Shown here in pieces: positions 13,997 to 15,983 of a stretch of DNA of 15,983 bases. The notes beneath the pieces were generated by a model that saw only the letters and a list, made by a program, of their open reading frames with translations, was not told where the DNA came from and ran no database searches. Position numbers and translations under genes: made by a program. Each line of letters opens with the position of its first letter. Within the stretch, counting starts at the first letter, position 1. This DNA comes from Holdemanella porci (GTDB taxonomy: Bacteria > Bacillota_I > Bacilli_A > Erysipelotrichales > Erysipelotrichaceae): contig NZ_JAHQVB010000050.1 of assembly GCF_019052655.1 (NCBI RefSeq), forward strand, positions 1-15,983, given 5' to 3'.

Positions 13997-14105
13997 AAAA
14001 AAACATCCTCAACATGTCTAAGCAGCCATTCGGTGAGGATGTCGCCAAACAAAGTTCCAAATGACTGCTTAGACATTAACTTTCTTTGGCTTTTTAATTA
14101 TAACA
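13997..14105 (-). ncRNA. Leftward structured RNA with own promoter, interlocking hairpins and U7 terminator
   Basis: An extended -10, TGT plus TATAAT (14105-14097), would start a transcript near 14090. From there three inverted repeats interlock. C pairs 14090-14080 with 14054-14044 (10 of 11). B pairs 14076-14060 with 14030-14014 (16 of 17). A pairs 14042-14034 with 14011-14003 (9 of 9) and is followed at once by U7 (14003-13997, sharing its last base). A plus C can coexist and form a terminator. B uses the intervening strands and excludes both without a pseudoknot. That is the logic of an attenuator or switch about 94 nt long. A frame MSKQSFGTLFGDIL... also starts at 14076 and runs 46 codons to 13936. 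No known RNA family was recognised. Confidence 0.55.
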
Positions 14106-14175
14106 GATTAATAAAACGGGTACACTACTTTCATTTTGTCAACCACACGATTGTAGATTAATAGAAAAAGTTTAC

Positions 14176-14874
14176 TTAAACATAAAATTCTTCCATAGTA
14201 TCTAAGCACAAACATGCTAACGTACCATTTTCAAAACAAGCACCACAATCAATTGCTATGAAATTATTTTTATAAAATATTTCAGGTTTTCCATTAATAC
14301 CTAATGTTGGAGTGTGACCTACAACTACAAACTTATTAGGGTCTGTGAAGTATGGAATATCCCAATCAGGACGTTTCCAAACAAAATCATTTACATCATA
14401 TTCATCTAGTGATTTTTCCTCACTAAAATCACCTAATCCTGCATGAACTAAAAGATAATATCTTCCTTTCACTTCAACTTCTTCATAAGCTGTAAACTCC
14501 ATTAAATATTCAATAATGTCTTTTTGTTCTTCTTTACTTAATTTTTTAAATTCTTGGATTGTTTGGAATGCTCCATTATTCATCCAATCAGATAATTTCA
14601 TTAGTTTTTCTTCATCAAAACTGTCTAAGAACTCATTTGTAATTTCTTGCGTAATAATATTAAAACAATCTGCCATCATTAATTCATGATTACCAAAAAT
14701 ACCAAACACATTAGACCTTTTCATCATATCTTGTAAAATTTTCATAGAGTTTACTCCTCTGTCTATTATATCTCCTAAGATATATAATGTGTCTGTCTCT
14801 TTTAAATCAATTAAATCCATCATTTCAATATATTTATCATACATACCATGAATATCGCTCATTACATAAATCAT
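14176..14874 (-). CDS. PPP-type metallophosphoesterase (serine/threonine phosphatase-like)
   Basis: This 232-residue cytoplasmic protein has the full calcineurin-like metal-binding set: DIHG (D7, H9), GDIIDRG (D35, D38, R39), GNHE (N62, H63), HAG (H144) and GHTP (H187). That order and length match small bacterial and phage PPP phosphatases related to lambda phosphatase, PrpA and ApaH. The substrate could be a phosphoprotein, a dinucleoside polyphosphate or an RNA/nucleotide phosphate. It is last in a leftward operon behind a cREC protein, itself linked in the literature to cyclic-phosphate processing, which makes a nucleotide or RNA-end role plausible. The start has an AAGGATGTG leader. No clear terminator follows before the next leftward promoter at 14105. 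Confidence 0.85.
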   Translation of the reverse strand: MIYVMSDIHGMYDKYIEMMDLIDLKETDTLYILGDIIDRGVNSMKILQDMMKRSNVFGIFGNHELMMADCFNIITQEITNEFLDSFDEEKLMKLSDWMNNGAFQTIQEFKKLSKEEQKDIIEYLMEFTAYEEVEVKGRYYLLVHAGLGDFSEEKSLDEYDVNDFVWKRPDWDIPYFTDPNKFVVVGHTPTLGINGKPEIFYKNNFIAIDCGACFENGTLACLCLDTMEEFYV

Positions 14875-14901
14875 TGTTAATCACATCCTTTTTACCAACC
14901 G

Positions 14902-15213
14902 TTATTCACTATAAGGACAATATAAATAATCAACATCTTTAAAATTATATTTTATAAATTTTTCCATTTCTTTAACTCCTTCAAGATGAGTACTATGTAT
15001 ATATATTTCTCGAACCTTTATATTATTTTGCTTCATATAAATTAAAATGTCTAATCCTGTTTCTTCACCCCCTAAGTCATAATCCAAAGTAATTGCATCA
15101 ATATCTTTAAACACTGATAATAACGTTATACATTGCTTATATGTCCTAACACAATTATATCCACATAATTGAACTTCACTAAAATCTCTTTTATCATCAA
15201 CAAATATTTTCAT
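14902..15213 (-). CDS. Cyclic-phosphate-processing receiver-domain protein (cREC)
   Basis: This 103-residue protein is a single receiver-like domain: VDD (D6, D7) after the first strand, CVRT (R23), TLDYDLGGEETGLD with D44 and D46, and IHSTHLEG with H73 near the end. This pattern fits the stand-alone cREC family, predicted by comparative genomics to act on cyclic phosphates rather than to relay phosphoryl groups from kinases. The acidic pocket and the IHS motif are intact. It has a GATGAGG leader, lies 17 bp after the unknown upstream gene and 27 bp before the phosphatase, so the three are one operon. A normal two-component receiver is less likely because no kinase or output domain is near. 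Confidence 0.75.
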   Translation of the reverse strand: MKIFVDDKRDFSEVQLCGYNCVRTYKQCITLLSVFKDIDAITLDYDLGGEETGLDILIYMKQNNIKVREIYIHSTHLEGVKEMEKFIKYNFKDVDYLYCPYSE

Positions 15214-15230
15214 AGTAAGAATACCTCATC

Positions 15231-15926
15231 TTACATTTCTTCTAATCTTCGAATAATCGATTCAGTTCTATTATTAATCACTATCGCTAATTTCTTCAAT
15301 GTTTCAAACAGTTCTTCCCATGTCATATTAAAATCAATCATTAGTTCTTTTCTCAATTTTCTATTATAATAAACATCTTCTAACATAAACTTTCTTTTAT
15401 ACTCTTCAAATGATATGTTTCCATAACTCCTTTTGATGCTTATCCAATTATCTTCAATCACCATCAAAGCTCTTATACCATCATCTAAAAGCCATTTACA
15501 TTTTGGCAAATACCCAAATCTTTTAGGTATAATATGAAACGCACCAATTTTATGAGCACTCTCTACATAAAATAATACATCTTCGTTAGTAAATATCTTT
15601 TGATAATGCTCTTTTGTTGATTTTAAACAAAACCATTCTTTTCTAAGGTATTGAGCACGATTATTGTCCATATTTAAATAGTCCTCATCCTTTTCTGATA
15701 TTACAAATCTTTTGAAATCACTAACATAATAATTATTATTATTTTCTATATCATACTTTCTACACATTTCTTTAATATAGTAATACGGAGAGCTAAAAAA
15801 TGTATCAGGTTCTAAATCTTTGTTATTATCATTTAACCAATTTAACTTTTTATATGCTCTATATGCACATTCACATCTATCTCTATCTATCATTTCTTCA
15901 TTAGATAACATTCTATATTTCATCAA
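15231..15926 (-). CDS. Unknown soluble protein, first gene of the cREC-phosphatase operon
   Basis: I do not recognise this 231-residue protein. It is soluble, rich in K, E, N and Y, and mixed helical/strand. Notable stretches are FHIIPKRFGYLPKCKWLLDD (about 130-149) and an N-terminal cysteine pair region DRCECAYRAYKK. No membrane helix or known catalytic motif is seen. The frame can start at TTG 15926 or at the adjacent ATG 15923; the ATG is preferred. Neither has a ribosome binding site, and the predicted transcription start falls on them, so translation may be leaderless. The cREC gene follows after 17 bp, which implies a shared process. Confidence 0.65.
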   Translation of the reverse strand: MMKYRMLSNEEMIDRDRCECAYRAYKKLNWLNDNNKDLEPDTFFSSPYYYIKEMCRKYDIENNNNYYVSDFKRFVISEKDEDYLNMDNNRAQYLRKEWFCLKSTKEHYQKIFTNEDVLFYVESAHKIGAFHIIPKRFGYLPKCKWLLDDGIRALMVIEDNWISIKRSYGNISFEEYKRKFMLEDVYYNRKLRKELMIDFNMTWEELFETLKKLAIVINNRTESIIRRLEEM

Positions 15927-15930
15927 CTTG

Positions 15931-15958
15931 ATGTTAGCATATAAATAGGACTAGTCAA
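15931..15958 (-). promoter_or_regulatory. Promoter of the leftward cREC-phosphatase operon
   Basis: TTGACT (15958-15953), 16 bp and TAACAT (15936-15931) with an extended TGC (15939-15937) form a good promoter. The start point would be near 15924, at the first codon of the operon. Right of it, to the end of the window, nothing was identified. Confidence 0.55.
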
Positions 15959-15983
15959 AAAGAGAAAATTTACACCAGTGGTA

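Noticed and set aside
13989..14076. CRISPR-like repeat array from the recurring ATGTCTAA
   Set aside because: There are only three copies in mixed orientation with unequal spacing, better explained as arms of RNA hairpins.
14097..14142. TTGACA (14142-14137) as the -35 for the TATAAT at 14102-14097
   Set aside because: The spacer would be 34 bp. The TATAAT is better explained as an extended -10 promoter.

Overview
The window is AT-rich, uses Shine-Dalgarno leaders of the AAGGAGG type and carries short Firmicutes-style operons. The gene set (lactate racemase with a lactic-acid channel, ECF S component, MerR/MATE pair, fused shikimate enzymes, IS21 remnant, group II intron, AbiE-like remnant) suggests a low-GC Firmicute, probably a gut anaerobe of the Erysipelotrichia or a close relative. 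The taxonomic call is inference from style and gene content; no rRNA or marker gene is present.

Layout. (1) 1-530: the tail of a small lipoprotein-like gene whose start codon cannot be found, then a bidirectional terminator. (2) 536-3960: a lactate racemization locus. A Crp/Fnr regulator (larR type) and an ECF transporter S component run leftward, and larA and a larD-type aquaglyceroporin run rightward, from a shared control region with a 41-bp dyad whose two arms hold the two -35 boxes. (3) 3960-6100: a MATE exporter and a divergent MerR/BmrR-type regulator, with a typical MerR operator (19-bp spacer promoter) between them. (4) 6087-9812: a serine hydrolase gene of the beta-lactamase family split by a complete group II intron (6533-8494) lying antisense to it. 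A 7-bp EBS1/IBS1 match fixes the left junction, and excising the intron restores one reading frame of about 587 codons. (5) 9845-11251: a shikimate dehydrogenase-shikimate kinase fusion, preceded by a terminator hairpin and a Phe/Tyr-rich leader ORF that together look like an attenuator.

(6) 11373-12350: two small membrane proteins, the second under a consensus sigma-A promoter overlapped by a perfect dyad. (7) 12389-13996: an accessory scar. A winged-helix partner of an AbiE-type toxin-antitoxin pair is intact, but the toxin frame is cut after about 32 residues and joined in frame to the C-terminal half of an IS21 IstB ATPase. An IS21 end and a short leftward ORF follow. (8) 13997-14105: an unexplained leftward RNA element with its own extended -10 promoter and three interlocking inverted repeats that end in a U7 terminator; this is the best candidate in the window for something undescribed. 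(9) 14176-15926: a leftward three-gene operon of an unknown protein, a cyclic-phosphate-processing receiver-domain protein (cREC) and a PPP-type phosphatase, possibly leaderless at its first gene.

No rRNA, tRNA or CRISPR array was seen.
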